Part shown: positions 53,064-63,848 of the stretch, piece by piece
Numbering within the stretch: the first letter of the stretch is position 1
How the letters are laid out: each line of letters starts with the position of its first letter
Assembly (NCBI RefSeq): GCF_000331995.1
Contig: NC_020134.1
Location: 2,021,465 to 2,085,464 of the forward strand
Direction of reading: 5' to 3'
Length of the DNA: 64,000 nt
DNA from: Thermoclostridium stercorarium subsp. stercorarium DSM 8532
Lineage (GTDB): Bacteria; Bacillota; Clostridia; DSM-8532
Notes under the pieces: generated by a model
The model's input: only the letters and a program-made list of their open reading frames with translations
Databases searched by the model: none
Told to the model about the DNA's origin: nothing
Made by a program: the position numbers and the translations under genes

Positions 53064-53390
53064 GTTAATAATTAACCATTATGGAATGTAAATGCTGTTC
53101 AGCAATCCCTTCGCATCATACGGTGTTGCGTTAATAATTAACCATTATGGAATGTAAATAGTGTGAGTTACGAGCTTACAATATACGATGAAGAAGTTAA
53201 TAATTAACCATTATGGAATGTAAATTTGTTTATAGCCTTTTCAAATGTGCAATGCAATATAGTCAATAATCAACCATTATGGAATATAAATGAATCAAGC
53301 AAATTTCGTTCTATTCTGGATGCAAATTTATATTTCGATATAAAATACGATGGAGCCACTTGTTAATAATTTACCATTACGAATGAAAAC
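53064..53390 (+). CRISPR. Small CRISPR array (5 repeats) between cas5 and cas3
   Basis: Three identical 30-base repeats (GTTAATAATTAACC...GGAATGTAAAT) at 53064-53093, 53130-53159 and 53196-53225; a fourth with three changes at 53262-53291; and a fifth, strongly changed and about 29 bases, at 53362-53390. The first three spacers are each 36 bases; the last interval is 70 bases. Decay at the cas3 end places the leader on the cas5 side and transcription on the plus strand. The array ends 28 bases before the cas3 start. Confidence 0.95.
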
Positions 53391-53418
53391 AGTTATTGCG
53401 ATGTCAGGAGAATAAACT

Positions 53419-55632
53419 ATGGAGTATTATGCTAAATTGAACCCGACTCAAACCATTCTTGAGCATACACAAAAAGCATTGGAACTTTATAAGCAACTAA
53501 AATTATTATATTCCCGCCTTTTGTCCAATGAGGAATGGGAACTTCTTGAACTTGCCATAATATGCCATGACTTAGGAAAAACTAATGCCTTTATGCAGAA
53601 ATTCTTTTACCAAAAACTTAATATTCCTTTTCCCTTGGCATTAGAGCATAATATACCTCAAATTTATCATAACCACCTTAGCTGTGCTTTTATAGATTAT
53701 AAAGACGTTATTAGCAAATACGGACTTAAAAATTATAAAATTCTCTGTAATTGTATATATTATCATCATAATAGGCCTGAAACCGATAAAAAAGTGCTGA
53801 AATATTATATTAAAAATTGTTTACCTAATGATATTGAAAACTTTAATTTTCCACTGTTGGCATATAATTTTAGGTCAAAACTAAACTGTGAATTCACGCC
53901 ATATATTGACATATATAATAATGGCCTCTTTACTGATTTCGAAAACTTTAAAAGATATGTGATGATTAAGGGCTTATTACATAAAGTTGATTATTGTGCA
54001 AGTGCTGGTATAGACATTATTGAGGACAATACCCGAGACGAAGACGGATTATCTGCTGCGGAAAAAATAAAATGCATTTACCCTAACCTTAGAGACATTC
54101 AAATCTATATGAATGCTAATAAAGATAAAAACCTGATAATTGTCGGTTCCACCGGCATAGGAAAAACAGAAGGAGCTATTTTGTGGATAGGAGAAGAAAA
54201 AGGATTCTACACCTTGCCTTTGCAAATTGCCAATAATTCAATTTATGCCAGAATAAAAGACAAAATTAAGTATAAAAACGTTAAGCTTCTTCATTCAAAC
54301 GCCATTTCAACTTATATAAGAGAAGAAAAAGAAAACGGAAACACTGATGCACAGGAAGAGTATCAAAAGGCAAAACTTTTCTCCTCCCCTCTTACTGTTT
54401 GTACAGTTGACCAAATATTTAAATTTGTTTTTAAATACAATGGGTTCGAATACTTATTGGCTACCTTGGCATACTCAAAAATAGTAATAGATGAAATCCA
54501 AATGTACAGTCCGGAAATCGTAGCCAGTATTTTATACGGTTTAAAATTGGCAACCGGCCTTGGGAGTAAATTCGCGATTATTACCGCAACATTTCCACCT
54601 ATACTTGGAGATTTAATGGAAAGATATAAAATCCCATTTAAAGGGCCTGTATTTTTCCATAAACCAGGCTTACCTACAAGACACCGTATAAAATTTTTTG
54701 AAAACAGAGATTTCGATTTAGAACTAATTATTGATTTGGCCGAAAGATACAAAGTTTTGATTATTACAAACACTGTATCAAAAGCTCAGAAAATATATGA
54801 AAAATTAAAAGACAAGGTTAATACGTGGATAATACATAGCAGATATATCAGAAAACATAGAAGAATGCTGGAAAATAAGATATTGGAGTTTGCCCCGAAC
54901 AAAAAAGACAGAAATAGTAATCCCGGTGTGTGGGTATCAACACATGTTGTTGAGGCAAGTTTGGATATAGATTTTGATTACATACTTACTTCTATGTGTA
55001 GTATTGAAAGTCTGATACAAAGAATGGGAAGAGTATGGAGAGACAGGTTATATGATGCCGAAACGCCAAATGTCTATATATACGATAACCACGATGGTCT
55101 CAATTCTGTCATAGATTCTCAGATCTATTCTTTTTCATGTAATGCTGTTAAAGCATATGATGGAAAATTATTATACGAAACTGATATTCAAAATGATAAA
55201 CAGGCCATGATGGAAATGGTATATGACAGGAAGAAAAATCCTGATATTTTATCGTCAGAATATTTCAAAGAAATTGTTAAGCGAATTGATAGCCTTGATA
55301 ACCTTCTTCCTTATGACTTAAAAATCAAAGAAGTTGTTAAACTTTTCAGAGGCATCAATAGTATTACCATAATACCGAGTTCCATCTATAGCGAACTAAA
55401 AAAATCCGGTAAAATCAGTGAATGGGAATACAAGCTGAACCAAAACATTTCAATGAAAGAAAAACAATCAATTAAAGATGAAATAAATGAATACACTTTA
55501 GAACTTCCTTGGTATGACAAGGGTAATCTTATCATACAGGAAAATATCATTTACCCTCATAGTGACATTAATTTATGGAATGGTGAATACGATTTCGATG
55601 AAAACACATTAAAAGGAATAGGGTTAATTTAA
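53419..55632 (+). CDS. cas3: CRISPR helicase-nuclease Cas3 (HD + helicase)
   Basis: 737-residue effector nuclease recruited by Cascade to shred target DNA. An N-terminal HD nuclease domain has ICHDLGKT (HD at about residues 50-51) and YYHHNRPE. The SF2 helicase follows, with Walker A STGIGKTEGA (about 244), motif II VIDEIQ (about 358; DEIQ rather than the common DEVH), motif III ITATFPP, motif V THVVEASLDIDFD (about 509) and motif VI QRMGRVWRD (about 536). AGGAG precedes the ATG. It lies downstream of the array rather than next to cas5, so it may depend on array read-through or its own promoter. No cas1, cas2 or cas4 follows. Confidence 0.93.
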   Translation: MEYYAKLNPTQTILEHTQKALELYKQLKLLYSRLLSNEEWELLELAIICHDLGKTNAFMQKFFYQKLNIPFPLALEHNIPQIYHNHLSCAFIDYKDVISKYGLKNYKILCNCIYYHHNRPETDKKVLKYYIKNCLPNDIENFNFPLLAYNFRSKLNCEFTPYIDIYNNGLFTDFENFKRYVMIKGLLHKVDYCASAGIDIIEDNTRDEDGLSAAEKIKCIYPNLRDIQIYMNANKDKNLIIVGSTGIGKTEGAILWIGEEKGFYTLPLQIANNSIYARIKDKIKYKNVKLLHSNAISTYIREEKENGNTDAQEEYQKAKLFSSPLTVCTVDQIFKFVFKYNGFEYLLATLAYSKIVIDEIQMYSPEIVASILYGLKLATGLGSKFAIITATFPPILGDLMERYKIPFKGPVFFHKPGLPTRHRIKFFENRDFDLELIIDLAERYKVLIITNTVSKAQKIYEKLKDKVNTWIIHSRYIRKHRRMLENKILEFAPNKKDRNSNPGVWVSTHVVEASLDIDFDYILTSMCSIESLIQRMGRVWRDRLYDAETPNVYIYDNHDGLNSVIDSQIYSFSCNAVKAYDGKLLYETDIQNDKQAMMEMVYDRKKNPDILSSEYFKEIVKRIDSLDNLLPYDLKIKEVVKLFRGINSITIIPSSIYSELKKSGKISEWEYKLNQNISMKEKQSIKDEINEYTLELPWYDKGNLIIQENIIYPHSDINLWNGEYDFDENTLKGIGLI

Positions 55633-55871
55633 TTGCTCACGGATATTTTCCTGTCCTATTTTCTGAAAATTCATTTGTTCTGTCCTTTCATTAAATCGTA
55701 TATATTTTCTTTTAAGTTTTTTGAGAATTTTGTATATTTTGGGGTTCGTTATTCGGCACATACTACCGGTTACTATCTATTAGAAAAGACTTATACATCA
55801 CTTATATAAGAATTAGATAGTTTGCGTAATCAAACTGAAAATTGATTTACGAAAAAATTACTTCCAATAAA
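55633..55871. other. AT-rich gap after cas3
   Basis: The gap between cas3 (+) and celZ (-), 328 bases with the celZ terminator at its right side. I see no cas1/cas2 or other gene, and no clear plus-strand terminator for cas3. Confidence 0.5.
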
Positions 55872-55917
55872 ATAGAAAAAGCTGCCGCTTCCACTTAATA
55901 GAGGTTAAAGCGGCAGC
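55872..55917 (-). terminator. Terminator of the celY-celZ operon
   Basis: Ten-base arms GCTGCCGCTT / AAGCGGCAGC with a 17-base loop. On the minus strand it is followed by TTTTTCTATTTT. It lies 43 bases after the celZ stop. Confidence 0.88.
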
Positions 55918-55960
55918 AAAACTTTATTTCTTGGAATAAGTAAACTCTTTAATTTGCAAA

Positions 55961-58921
55961 TTACGGTTCAATTCCACTGACCAACACGCCTGAAATGTAT
56001 ACAGTGATCCTGTCATTACTGCCGTAAGAGGTATTTGTGCTGAAGGAATAATCATTGGTTTGAATGTAATCTGTCCAGTCAGCTTTGGAGAACCTGTTTT
56101 GAACCTCAATACTCTGATTGGGCTGCAGATAACCCGCTCCATCGGTAAAGCCGGTTTCCAGGTAATAATCCGCGCCTTCTTTGGGTTCAGCCATTTTGAC
56201 AAAAGTCCCGGTTATATTATTGCTTCCTACACTGGACCAGTCACACCAGAAGTTCTGATCCTTTTCCCCGTCAATGGTATAGTAGTAACGGATTTTAACA
56301 TCGGATAATCTAATCGGAGTTGTTCCGGTATTGGTAAGCCTGTATCTCGGCATTATTCCGTTTGTTTTATCGGAAGTATTGCCGTTGAACATCTGTATCT
56401 GAATAACTCCCGTTTCTACCTGCCTTGAATCGGTTATATTAATTGTCAGAACAGGATCGGTTCCTCTGTCAAAATCAAAGGTCAGAGTAACCCTGCCCAC
56501 AGGCTGGTCTGCAAGATATTCCCTGAAAATAGTAACCTCATCACCGTCAATACTGTAATCCCTACCCAAAACCAAAGCCTCGCCGTCCTTTTTAACCGCT
56601 AAAAGAGTATTTCCGTTCGGCACTAATTTAACCTTCACATCCCGGCTTGCGTCAGGATTTTTGTCAAAGTCTGCCGTAGTCGGCACAATTGAAGCACTGG
56701 TAGTGGTATCAATAATGTTTACTGTAAGAACCGGATCTCTTCCTGCGCTGAAATCAAATATAAGCTGAACAGTACTGGTATCGAAGGAATTAAGAAAACT
56801 TTTCAGAATTGTAACCGTATCGCCGGATACCGTATAATCCGTCCCTTCCCTTAAATAAGTATTTCCGTACTTAATTCCGTTCAAGGTATTGCCGTTTAAG
56901 TTCATTACAACCTGAATATTCTCCTGCTTAGCAGGATTTTTATCAAACGTGGCATTGGTAATTGAAATGGAAGAGTTGTTTTCACCGCTGCCACCTTCCG
57001 GCTCTACTCCAAATACCAGAACCCCGTCATCATATACAGGTATATAAACCGTCTTAACGGTATTACCCGATGTTACTCCTTTAATGTCCCTGAAAGAATA
57101 GTCATTATCATTATTCCAGAAATTGGTGTTCTGAGGAGCCGCAATTCTGAACTGGACTTCCTTTCTGTATGCCGACTGACCGCCCGGATAAATTTTGGTT
57201 CCGGTAAAGTCTACATTTACATAATAGATATTTTCGGCCTCATTCCACGGATGCAGGCCCGTAACTTTAGCTCCGGCGTTGTAGTTGGTGGTTATTGTAA
57301 CATCACTTGCACTGTATCCTGCTTCAATAAGCTCGGTTAAATCCACAAAGTAACGGAATGAAAGTTTGTCGGCTACTCTTGCGGGCCAACCGGACTGGTT
57401 ATGAAGCAGAGCCTTAATTTCTATGAAGTTTTGCCCGGAAGCATTGATACCCGCCATGACAAAAAATTCATCATTTGTTATTTCTTCAAAGGCGTTCAAA
57501 TCGGGTATCGGACTTCCTCCATAATCTTCATACATCTTGGCGAGAGCACCGACAAATCCGGCATTATAGTCGCAGGCTACTTCATTATTTATATAATTGT
57601 TTATATCATCGGTATAACTGTCATCTTTTCCGGGTCCTCCCACCAAAGCTCCGATAAGTACATGTCTGTGATAATCGGGGACGCTCATGCTGTCGGCCCA
57701 GGAACTGTGGGCTGTTCTGTGATGAGGCCTTTTGGGGGGATTTACTCCGAAACCTACCACATAGCTTCTGCCGGAACTTCCTAAAGCATAATCAATCTGC
57801 TGTTTTGCAAAATCATTGTATATGGCGGCTTTCTCCCTGCTGCAGCCTTCCCAGTCGGCGTAAACACTGGCCAAAAATGCGGTGGTGGTCGCATAACGGA
57901 GAGAACCCCAGCTGTCAAGCCATGCCAGCCCTTTAGGCGTATAATGTACCCGTTCACCGTTATATCCTACCGACCAATAATCCAGATGTCTCTCAATAGC
58001 TTCCTTATAAATCTGCTTACCGGTTATTTTAGCCAAAAGCAGGCATGCGCCGTAATGAACATCGTCCCAGCAATGTGCCCATTTATATGATATTATATTG
58101 GTCTGCGGCTCCGTTCCCCAATAGGCTACATACTGTTCGGCCTTGTTAAGATATGTCTCATCTCCGGTCGCCAGGTATAGCCATACACCAGCCCATGAAA
58201 GCTCGTCATAGAAGCCGCTGTGTGAATCATAAAAACCACTGGCTGCGGTATATCCGCTGTCACTCTTGGTAATTTCAGCAAAGTTATACAGTTCCTTCGC
58301 ATGCTGTATACATGTCGCCGCGTATGCAGGGTCTCTGTCCGCAAATACCACCGCTGCTGATGCCAAAGCCGCAGCGGCTTCGGCGACTACCGTAGAGCCG
58401 GGATTAGCCAAATCCACTTTATACGCCGGCCTGTCCATCTGCATTACTTCAGCCGGCCCCCACCACGAGTGATCCAGATGACCGTCCCCGACCTGATAAT
58501 AAAATACATTTGGCGAAGGGTGGCATTTTATAAGGTAATCGCTGACCCATTTGATGGCATCCAAAAGATAGCCCATTTGCCCGCTTCGTTCCAAAGCTTC
58601 TTCGGCCTCATACGCAGCCCATGCAAGCATTGTCTGGGAATAGGCCATTGGAAGGTTAAACTTTACGTGATCACCGGCATCATACCAACCGCCGGTAAGA
58701 TCAAGGCCAACGTCCGCTCCGTCGTTAAGTCCGGAATCTCCCCGCCAATTATCCCTTTTGTTTTCCGGCAGTTTTCCAGACCTTTGAAATTCATAAAACA
58801 TAATAGCTTTTTGTAATGCTTCCCCATAATTATATCCTGCCGCTTCAGCCTTAGGAGTATGTATAAAGAGACCGGTGACAAGTAAACTGATTATAATTGC
58901 AAAGGACCAAAATTTTCGCAT
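55961..58921 (-). CDS. celZ: GH9 cellulase CelZ-like (Avicelase I)
   Basis: 986-residue secreted processive endoglucanase. Signal peptide 1-28 (cut near AEA-AGYNYG); GH9 catalytic domain (about 29-460) with [11 protein letters not shown] (base and nucleophile-water Asp pair) and [18 protein letters not shown] carrying the acid Glu; CBM3c-like module (about 475-625, [20 protein letters not shown]); two X2 modules (about 640-830, each with ATFDKNP or TADFDKNP and FDFSAGRDP or FDFDRGTDP); and a C-terminal CBM3b (about 835-986, [17 protein letters not shown]). Catalytic residues are intact. Length and order match C. stercorarium CelZ. It is the second gene after celY. GGGAGGAGG precedes ATG. No dockerin, so a free enzyme. 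Confidence 0.95.
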   Translation of the reverse strand: MRKFWSFAIIISLLVTGLFIHTPKAEAAGYNYGEALQKAIMFYEFQRSGKLPENKRDNWRGDSGLNDGADVGLDLTGGWYDAGDHVKFNLPMAYSQTMLAWAAYEAEEALERSGQMGYLLDAIKWVSDYLIKCHPSPNVFYYQVGDGHLDHSWWGPAEVMQMDRPAYKVDLANPGSTVVAEAAAALASAAVVFADRDPAYAATCIQHAKELYNFAEITKSDSGYTAASGFYDSHSGFYDELSWAGVWLYLATGDETYLNKAEQYVAYWGTEPQTNIISYKWAHCWDDVHYGACLLLAKITGKQIYKEAIERHLDYWSVGYNGERVHYTPKGLAWLDSWGSLRYATTTAFLASVYADWEGCSREKAAIYNDFAKQQIDYALGSSGRSYVVGFGVNPPKRPHHRTAHSSWADSMSVPDYHRHVLIGALVGGPGKDDSYTDDINNYINNEVACDYNAGFVGALAKMYEDYGGSPIPDLNAFEEITNDEFFVMAGINASGQNFIEIKALLHNQSGWPARVADKLSFRYFVDLTELIEAGYSASDVTITTNYNAGAKVTGLHPWNEAENIYYVNVDFTGTKIYPGGQSAYRKEVQFRIAAPQNTNFWNNDNDYSFRDIKGVTSGNTVKTVYIPVYDDGVLVFGVEPEGGSGENNSSISITNATFDKNPAKQENIQVVMNLNGNTLNGIKYGNTYLREGTDYTVSGDTVTILKSFLNSFDTSTVQLIFDFSAGRDPVLTVNIIDTTTSASIVPTTADFDKNPDASRDVKVKLVPNGNTLLAVKKDGEALVLGRDYSIDGDEVTIFREYLADQPVGRVTLTFDFDRGTDPVLTINITDSRQVETGVIQIQMFNGNTSDKTNGIMPRYRLTNTGTTPIRLSDVKIRYYYTIDGEKDQNFWCDWSSVGSNNITGTFVKMAEPKEGADYYLETGFTDGAGYLQPNQSIEVQNRFSKADWTDYIQTNDYSFSTNTSYGSNDRITVYISGVLVSGIEP

Positions 58922-58982
58922 ATTAAAACCTCCTCCCTTCAACGGTTTCAAATGTATTCTCACCATATACAACGTCTAATTC

Positions 58983-59007
58983 CGGGTGCATGGTAACCAT
59001 GCACCCG
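58983..59007 (-). other. Strong hairpin between celY and celZ
   Basis: Perfect 11-base arms CGGGTGCATGG / CCATGCACCCG with a three-base loop, in the 142-base gap between the two cellulase genes. There is no U tract, so it is not a terminator. It may protect or mark a cleaved mRNA end. Such stem-loops set transcript ratios in the cip-cel operon of C. cellulolyticum. Confidence 0.8.
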
Positions 59008-59063
59008 AAATTATGATCAATTGAACGTCATATCCCATCATGCCCGTTGTTTTTAATCCGCTA

Positions 59064-61808
59064 TTACGGCTCTATACCGTATACCAGATTCCCAGAAATG
59101 TATGCCGTAATTTTATTAAAATCCACATAACTGCTTGCCGTCGGATTAAAGGAATAATCATTGGTCTGAGTATAATCGGTCCAATCAATCTTTGAAAATC
59201 TTCCCTGAACCTCAATTGAAGCTCCGGGCTCAAGGGTTCCGGCCTGTGGTGTAAAACCGATTTCAAGGTAATAGTCAGCGCCGGTCGTGGCACCGTCCAT
59301 CTTCACGAAGGTTCCGGTTACATTGCTGCTGCCTATGCTTGCCCAGTCGCACCAGAAATTCTGGGGTTTATCACCGTCCACGGTATAGTAATACCTTAAC
59401 TTTACCTCAGACAAAGGTATACTTGTATTCCCGCTATTGTAAATCCTGAATCTTGGCATTATGGAATTGCTTATCTCCTGAGTATTGGCATTGAAGGACT
59501 GAATTATAAGTACTCCTTCAACCGGTTCCACGGGCTCCACAGGCTCTTCTCCGCCGCCGGTATCAATGATATCTATCGTTAACGTACGGTCAAGACCTGC
59601 GCTGAAGTCAAAAAGAAGGGATATGCTTCCTGTGGCTTGTCCGGCCAGGAATTCTTTCTTTATGATTATTACGTCACCGTTTACAATATAATCCACACCT
59701 TCTATAAGATAGGAAGACCCGGATTTTATTCCAAGCAGGGTATTGCCGTTATATGTTACCGTTACACTAATGTCTTCCTGATTATTTTTATCAAATGTAG
59801 CCGAAGTAGGAGTAATAAACGAATCATTAGCCTGCTCCGAGCCGAAAAGAATGGAATACAAACCGTTTGCTATTGCGATATCACACTGTGCCCAGAATCT
59901 GTGATAATTGAATACAGGAGCCTTGCCCTCATTGTATGCCTGCTGCAACTTTGGATAATCAGGATCGTTCAAATATTTGGACCGAATATCCAGGAAAGTG
60001 ACGCCCGGCTCAATTCTGTCGCCATTCGGCATGGTTCCGGACCAGCCTTGCGGTACATATACTTCCTGTTCAAAGAATCTTACATAATCCTCCCTTGTTT
60101 CTGGAGCCGAAAGCCCCTTGTCATCCCTGTACAGATTCCACATACGGTCAAGCAGTTCTTTCGCAAGGTTCCGGGCTTCATCATCACCGGAGGTTTTTGC
60201 GTAGTATAGCAAGGCATTGGCAAGAGAACCGGCAGCGCCCAGATCGGTTCCGTAAGAGACTACACTTACATGAAGATTAGGATTGCCTGTATATGTGCCT
60301 GTCCATGTGTCAGGTTGCCCGGACCATTCTAAATTGCCGGGTATTTCAAATGTTCCGTCGCTGTTAAGCCTTACAACGGATTTAATCCAGTCCACCCACT
60401 TGTCAAGCAGTTGTTCAGCTCTGGTGTCGCCCGTCAGATAATAATATTCGGCCACTCTTTGCATTGTCCATGCCTGGAATCCAAACCAGGTATTGCTTCC
60501 GGGATCAAGGTAGACCGGGTGTTCCTCATAAGCCATGCCATAGAATGTGGATATACCTGCAGGCAAAGTCTCATAACGTCCTTTATATGAATTGGTCGCT
60601 CCGCCGGCTATGGCACCTTCAGCCGACTGTAACCACTGATAGAATTCCAGCTGACGTTCCAAACTCTTTGCCCAGTCATTTGCGCCGTTGGGCGATTCAG
60701 GCTTAAATTCAGGATCGTTTGCCAGAATCCATGCGGTCATCGGATTCTGATAACCCGCGTGAACATGGCTGCAGCCTATAATCCATGCCCAGTCCGCCGT
60801 AATACCGCCACCCCACGCATAATACCAGGACAAGAGATAATGAGCTGCATCATAACCGGTTCCGGCCTGTTTTGAGTCGCCTATCTTTCTGAAATACTTG
60901 TCAAACATCGCATACCGGAGGTAGTCTCCCATCCTGGAAGCTTTTTTAACATACTGACTGAGATTTACACCATGCTCCTTCGCCCACTGATTAGCCCAAT
61001 AAGTTGCTTGAATTGCCCTGGCATCCGCATCAGGCGCATTGGTATACTTAAATTGCGCCGAATATTGGCTGTCCCCGACGAAAAGATCCAGAAATCCGTT
61101 CCTCCCGCCAATGGTCAAATCATCCCAACAAGGCTGCGGAATCGTTTCCCACACAGATTCCTGGCTTCCTCTCTGGAACGTATTGATATAGGCCGGTGAA
61201 CTGATCCTGTCAGCCCGTCTTCCGAAACCATACCAGTTGTCTACGTCAAGCAGCCAGTGCATTCCGTAGATCGTATTGGTTCCATAGGTACTGACCAGCT
61301 CATTGTAAATTGGATCTATTCCTACGGGAGCTGAAAAATCCAGCTGTGAAGGATACATACTGGGCTCTTCCCATTCGGGAGCATATGTGGCGGGTTTAGC
61401 GGGATTGTATCCTGCCATGCTTCTGTTAGGCTGATCCTGTTCGGTAGGTATCATATACTTTTCGATAGTCTCCCAAGCCTTCATAAAATATGAAAAATCT
61501 CCGGTAAATTTTCCGTACAAAGCTTCCAGCCAGAGGTAATAGCTCATGGCTTCACTGGTGGTAAGATGCCCATAATCAGGTGCCTCGACTATCAATGTCT
61601 CGACGGCGTGATATGGTATCCCATGAGAGCTGAAATATCCGTTGGAAGGGTCATGAAGTTCTTCCCACAATTCCAAGAAGCGTTGCTTATAGGGATCATC
61701 CGAAGAAGCATATGCCGTAAGTTCGCTTTTCAGTGACAATTGGAGCATGATACCAATTAAAAACACCAGGGTCAATAAAGAGATTCCTTTCATCAATCTT
61801 CTCTTCAT
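59064..61808 (-). CDS. celY: GH48 exocellulase CelY-like (Avicelase II)
   Basis: 914-residue secreted cellobiohydrolase working from reducing ends. Signal peptide about 1-35; GH48 domain (about 38-660) with [18 protein letters not shown] (catalytic acid Glu) and [20 protein letters not shown]; an X2 module (about 665-750, [12 protein letters not shown]); a short Pro-Glu-Val linker ([12 protein letters not shown]); and a C-terminal CBM3b (about 768-914). It is first in the operon with celZ downstream, and the pair is known to act in synergy on crystalline cellulose. AAAGGGG lies eight bases before the ATG. No dockerin. Confidence 0.95.
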   Translation of the reverse strand: MKRRLMKGISLLTLVFLIGIMLQLSLKSELTAYASSDDPYKQRFLELWEELHDPSNGYFSSHGIPYHAVETLIVEAPDYGHLTTSEAMSYYLWLEALYGKFTGDFSYFMKAWETIEKYMIPTEQDQPNRSMAGYNPAKPATYAPEWEEPSMYPSQLDFSAPVGIDPIYNELVSTYGTNTIYGMHWLLDVDNWYGFGRRADRISSPAYINTFQRGSQESVWETIPQPCWDDLTIGGRNGFLDLFVGDSQYSAQFKYTNAPDADARAIQATYWANQWAKEHGVNLSQYVKKASRMGDYLRYAMFDKYFRKIGDSKQAGTGYDAAHYLLSWYYAWGGGITADWAWIIGCSHVHAGYQNPMTAWILANDPEFKPESPNGANDWAKSLERQLEFYQWLQSAEGAIAGGATNSYKGRYETLPAGISTFYGMAYEEHPVYLDPGSNTWFGFQAWTMQRVAEYYYLTGDTRAEQLLDKWVDWIKSVVRLNSDGTFEIPGNLEWSGQPDTWTGTYTGNPNLHVSVVSYGTDLGAAGSLANALLYYAKTSGDDEARNLAKELLDRMWNLYRDDKGLSAPETREDYVRFFEQEVYVPQGWSGTMPNGDRIEPGVTFLDIRSKYLNDPDYPKLQQAYNEGKAPVFNYHRFWAQCDIAIANGLYSILFGSEQANDSFITPTSATFDKNNQEDISVTVTYNGNTLLGIKSGSSYLIEGVDYIVNGDVIIIKKEFLAGQATGSISLLFDFSAGLDRTLTIDIIDTGGGEEPVEPVEPVEGVLIIQSFNANTQEISNSIMPRFRIYNSGNTSIPLSEVKLRYYYTVDGDKPQNFWCDWASIGSSNVTGTFVKMDGATTGADYYLEIGFTPQAGTLEPGASIEVQGRFSKIDWTDYTQTNDYSFNPTASSYVDFNKITAYISGNLVYGIEP

Positions 61809-62614
61809 TTATGATCCCCTTTCTTATTTAATTGAAGGTATCCGGCTTATTATTTGACTACAGATTTGCCGCAGTTATCATCAATCACCTCACTTTTGCG
61901 ACAGATTAACCTATAGTTCAAACAAATAAGCGGATTACAATTACAAACTGTGTGTAAAATACCAGACCCCTCTGCAATTGTCACTCTTACGGCAAATTAT
62001 GCATCTATCTGATTATATTTCCAGTTATTTCAGATTGATTACTTTTATTAACTTCTTGCTAATGATCATACCTTATTTTACATTATTTGTAAATACCTTT
62101 TTTATAAAATTTTTATATTTTAATTCCTTTTTTGGATTAAAATTTGTATAAGACTAACACATCCGTCACTGGATTGTATTAATATCCCTAATGCGCCGGA
62201 ATTCACCACTTGTTCAATGAGCCTTGCCCATACAAAAATACGCATACAACTCCCTCATTTTGGTAAAATCACTTTTAAAAAACATGGATACTTAGATTGC
62301 TGTTTCCGATAATAAGAATGTTTCGTGTTTGAGAAAAGATAGGCCCATTAATTTACAGATACCGGTAATAAAACAAAACCTTATTAACCGAAAAGTGTCA
62401 ATTTTAGTATTTTATCAACAATATCCCGGCTCCTATATATCACATAGAAAGGCCATGTAAATAATTAGGTTTTCCAGACATTAAGAAATAACAGCTCCAA
62501 GGCCGTCTTCAATCATTTATTTACCGTTCCGCCAGGTGTCTTCCCTAAAGCAACATTAATTTAATATTTTGTATGTGAACCATCAACATTTTCCATGTTC
62601 ATGTAGCTTCCGTT
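61809..62614. other. Long AT-rich upstream region of celY
   Basis: About 800 bases without a credible gene between jetD and celY, both on the minus strand. It must hold the celY promoter. An imperfect hairpin (arms around TTTTAATTCC and GGATTAAAA near 62125) is the only structure noticed. It may also hold the jetD 3' end signals. Confidence 0.4.
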
Positions 62615-63835
62615 TTATTTCTTCGTATTCATCAATGTATAACTCACAATCTCCTGTTCCAGCTTAACATTGTTATCCAGCATAAACTTTACTGTTTTTG
62701 CATAAATATCCATATCTTTAAGTTCTTGAAGTCTTATGATGTCATTATCTGTAAGTTTGCGTAAATATGGTTGGTAGACATTATTCCTAAGCTCCTCAAC
62801 AGACATACAAAACATACCAAATTCTATCCCCGTAACTTGACACAAATTATAATGAATCCAAAATCCCCCAGGATCAATATCACCAAAATGTAAATATGTT
62901 ATTGTTGGATTTGCCTTATAAACCATTTTAATAAAATCCCGCTGATAACGGTTTGCATATCCTCCCAAATAAAATGTTACAACATCGGGATGTTTGTATC
63001 TTAAATAAGATGTTCTGTTTTCAATAGTCATGAACTTAGATGCATGTAAAATTACAGACTCTATATTGACTAAATCCGATGCCATTATTTCTATTCCATC
63101 TGAAAATCTGCTTATATCAACTTCAGTTCCGAACATGTAAATAACAGCATTTCCCTTAATACATATTTTCTGGGGTTCTCTCAGAATATGATAATATAAT
63201 AATATTTCATCCAACAGTTCTGAGTCTTCTAAAGGTTTATTGGTATATTTTCGTAATATTGAACATACCGGCTGCAACGTTACTTTTTCAAAATATTTAG
63301 AATCGCCGTATATTTTCATCGATACTTCTCGGATGTATAATTGTTCCTGATTGTTTTCAATAAACGCTATTGCTTTAAAAATGTCATCAAGCAACTTTAT
63401 ATTCTTTGGTAATTTTCTGTTGAGAACAGCCTGTTCTAAAAGTTTGCACTCTTCCTTACATATAGGCGAAGCCTCTTTATATAGTTTAATTAAATTCTTG
63501 ACATATTCAAGTTGTGTATTCTTAGATACAAAACCATATTTTTCCTCCAGATATCTTTCAATTTCGTCTACCTTCTCATCAATAAGATAAATACATTTAA
63601 TTTGTGTGCCAAAAGATTCCCTGACGCTGGTTATGTACCCTCTTTTCTCCAGTAATTCCACAGTGGCATTTAATCTATTTATTTCATCAAAATCCCCATC
63701 ATTTGCACTATACTTTTTATAAATCTTTTCTGGCTTTATCTGTGTTCTCTTATAAATTTTATTGGTACCTGAATCTTTTTTACTGCTACGGTATTTGTTT
63801 ACTAAACACGTAAGGATTTTTTCTTCATAACTCAA
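62615..63835 (-). CDS. jetD: Wadjet system nuclease subunit JetD
   Basis: 406 residues resembling JetD (DUF3322/DUF2220), the TOPRIM nuclease that cuts circular plasmid DNA after JetABC (SMC-like MksBEF homologue) has detected it by loop extrusion. The N-terminal winged-helix-like part is Lys-rich. The TOPRIM motifs are visible: MTIENRTSYLRY (Glu at about residue 271) and LHFGDIDPGGFWIHYNL (about 317). Start is TTG with AAGGGGTG upstream, 13 bases after jetC. jetA-C would lie beyond the right edge. AT-rich relative to the cellulases. Confidence 0.83.
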   Translation of the reverse strand: MSYEEKILTCLVNKYRSSKKDSGTNKIYKRTQIKPEKIYKKYSANDGDFDEINRLNATVELLEKRGYITSVRESFGTQIKCIYLIDEKVDEIERYLEEKYGFVSKNTQLEYVKNLIKLYKEASPICKEECKLLEQAVLNRKLPKNIKLLDDIFKAIAFIENNQEQLYIREVSMKIYGDSKYFEKVTLQPVCSILRKYTNKPLEDSELLDEILLYYHILREPQKICIKGNAVIYMFGTEVDISRFSDGIEIMASDLVNIESVILHASKFMTIENRTSYLRYKHPDVVTFYLGGYANRYQRDFIKMVYKANPTITYLHFGDIDPGGFWIHYNLCQVTGIEFGMFCMSVEELRNNVYQPYLRKLTDNDIIRLQELKDMDIYAKTVKFMLDNNVKLEQEIVSYTLMNTKK

Positions 63836-63848
63836 ATTCTGACACCCC

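Noticed and set aside
55633-55960. cas1/cas2 remnant after cas3
   Set aside because: No frame or motif of either protein could be read in the gap.
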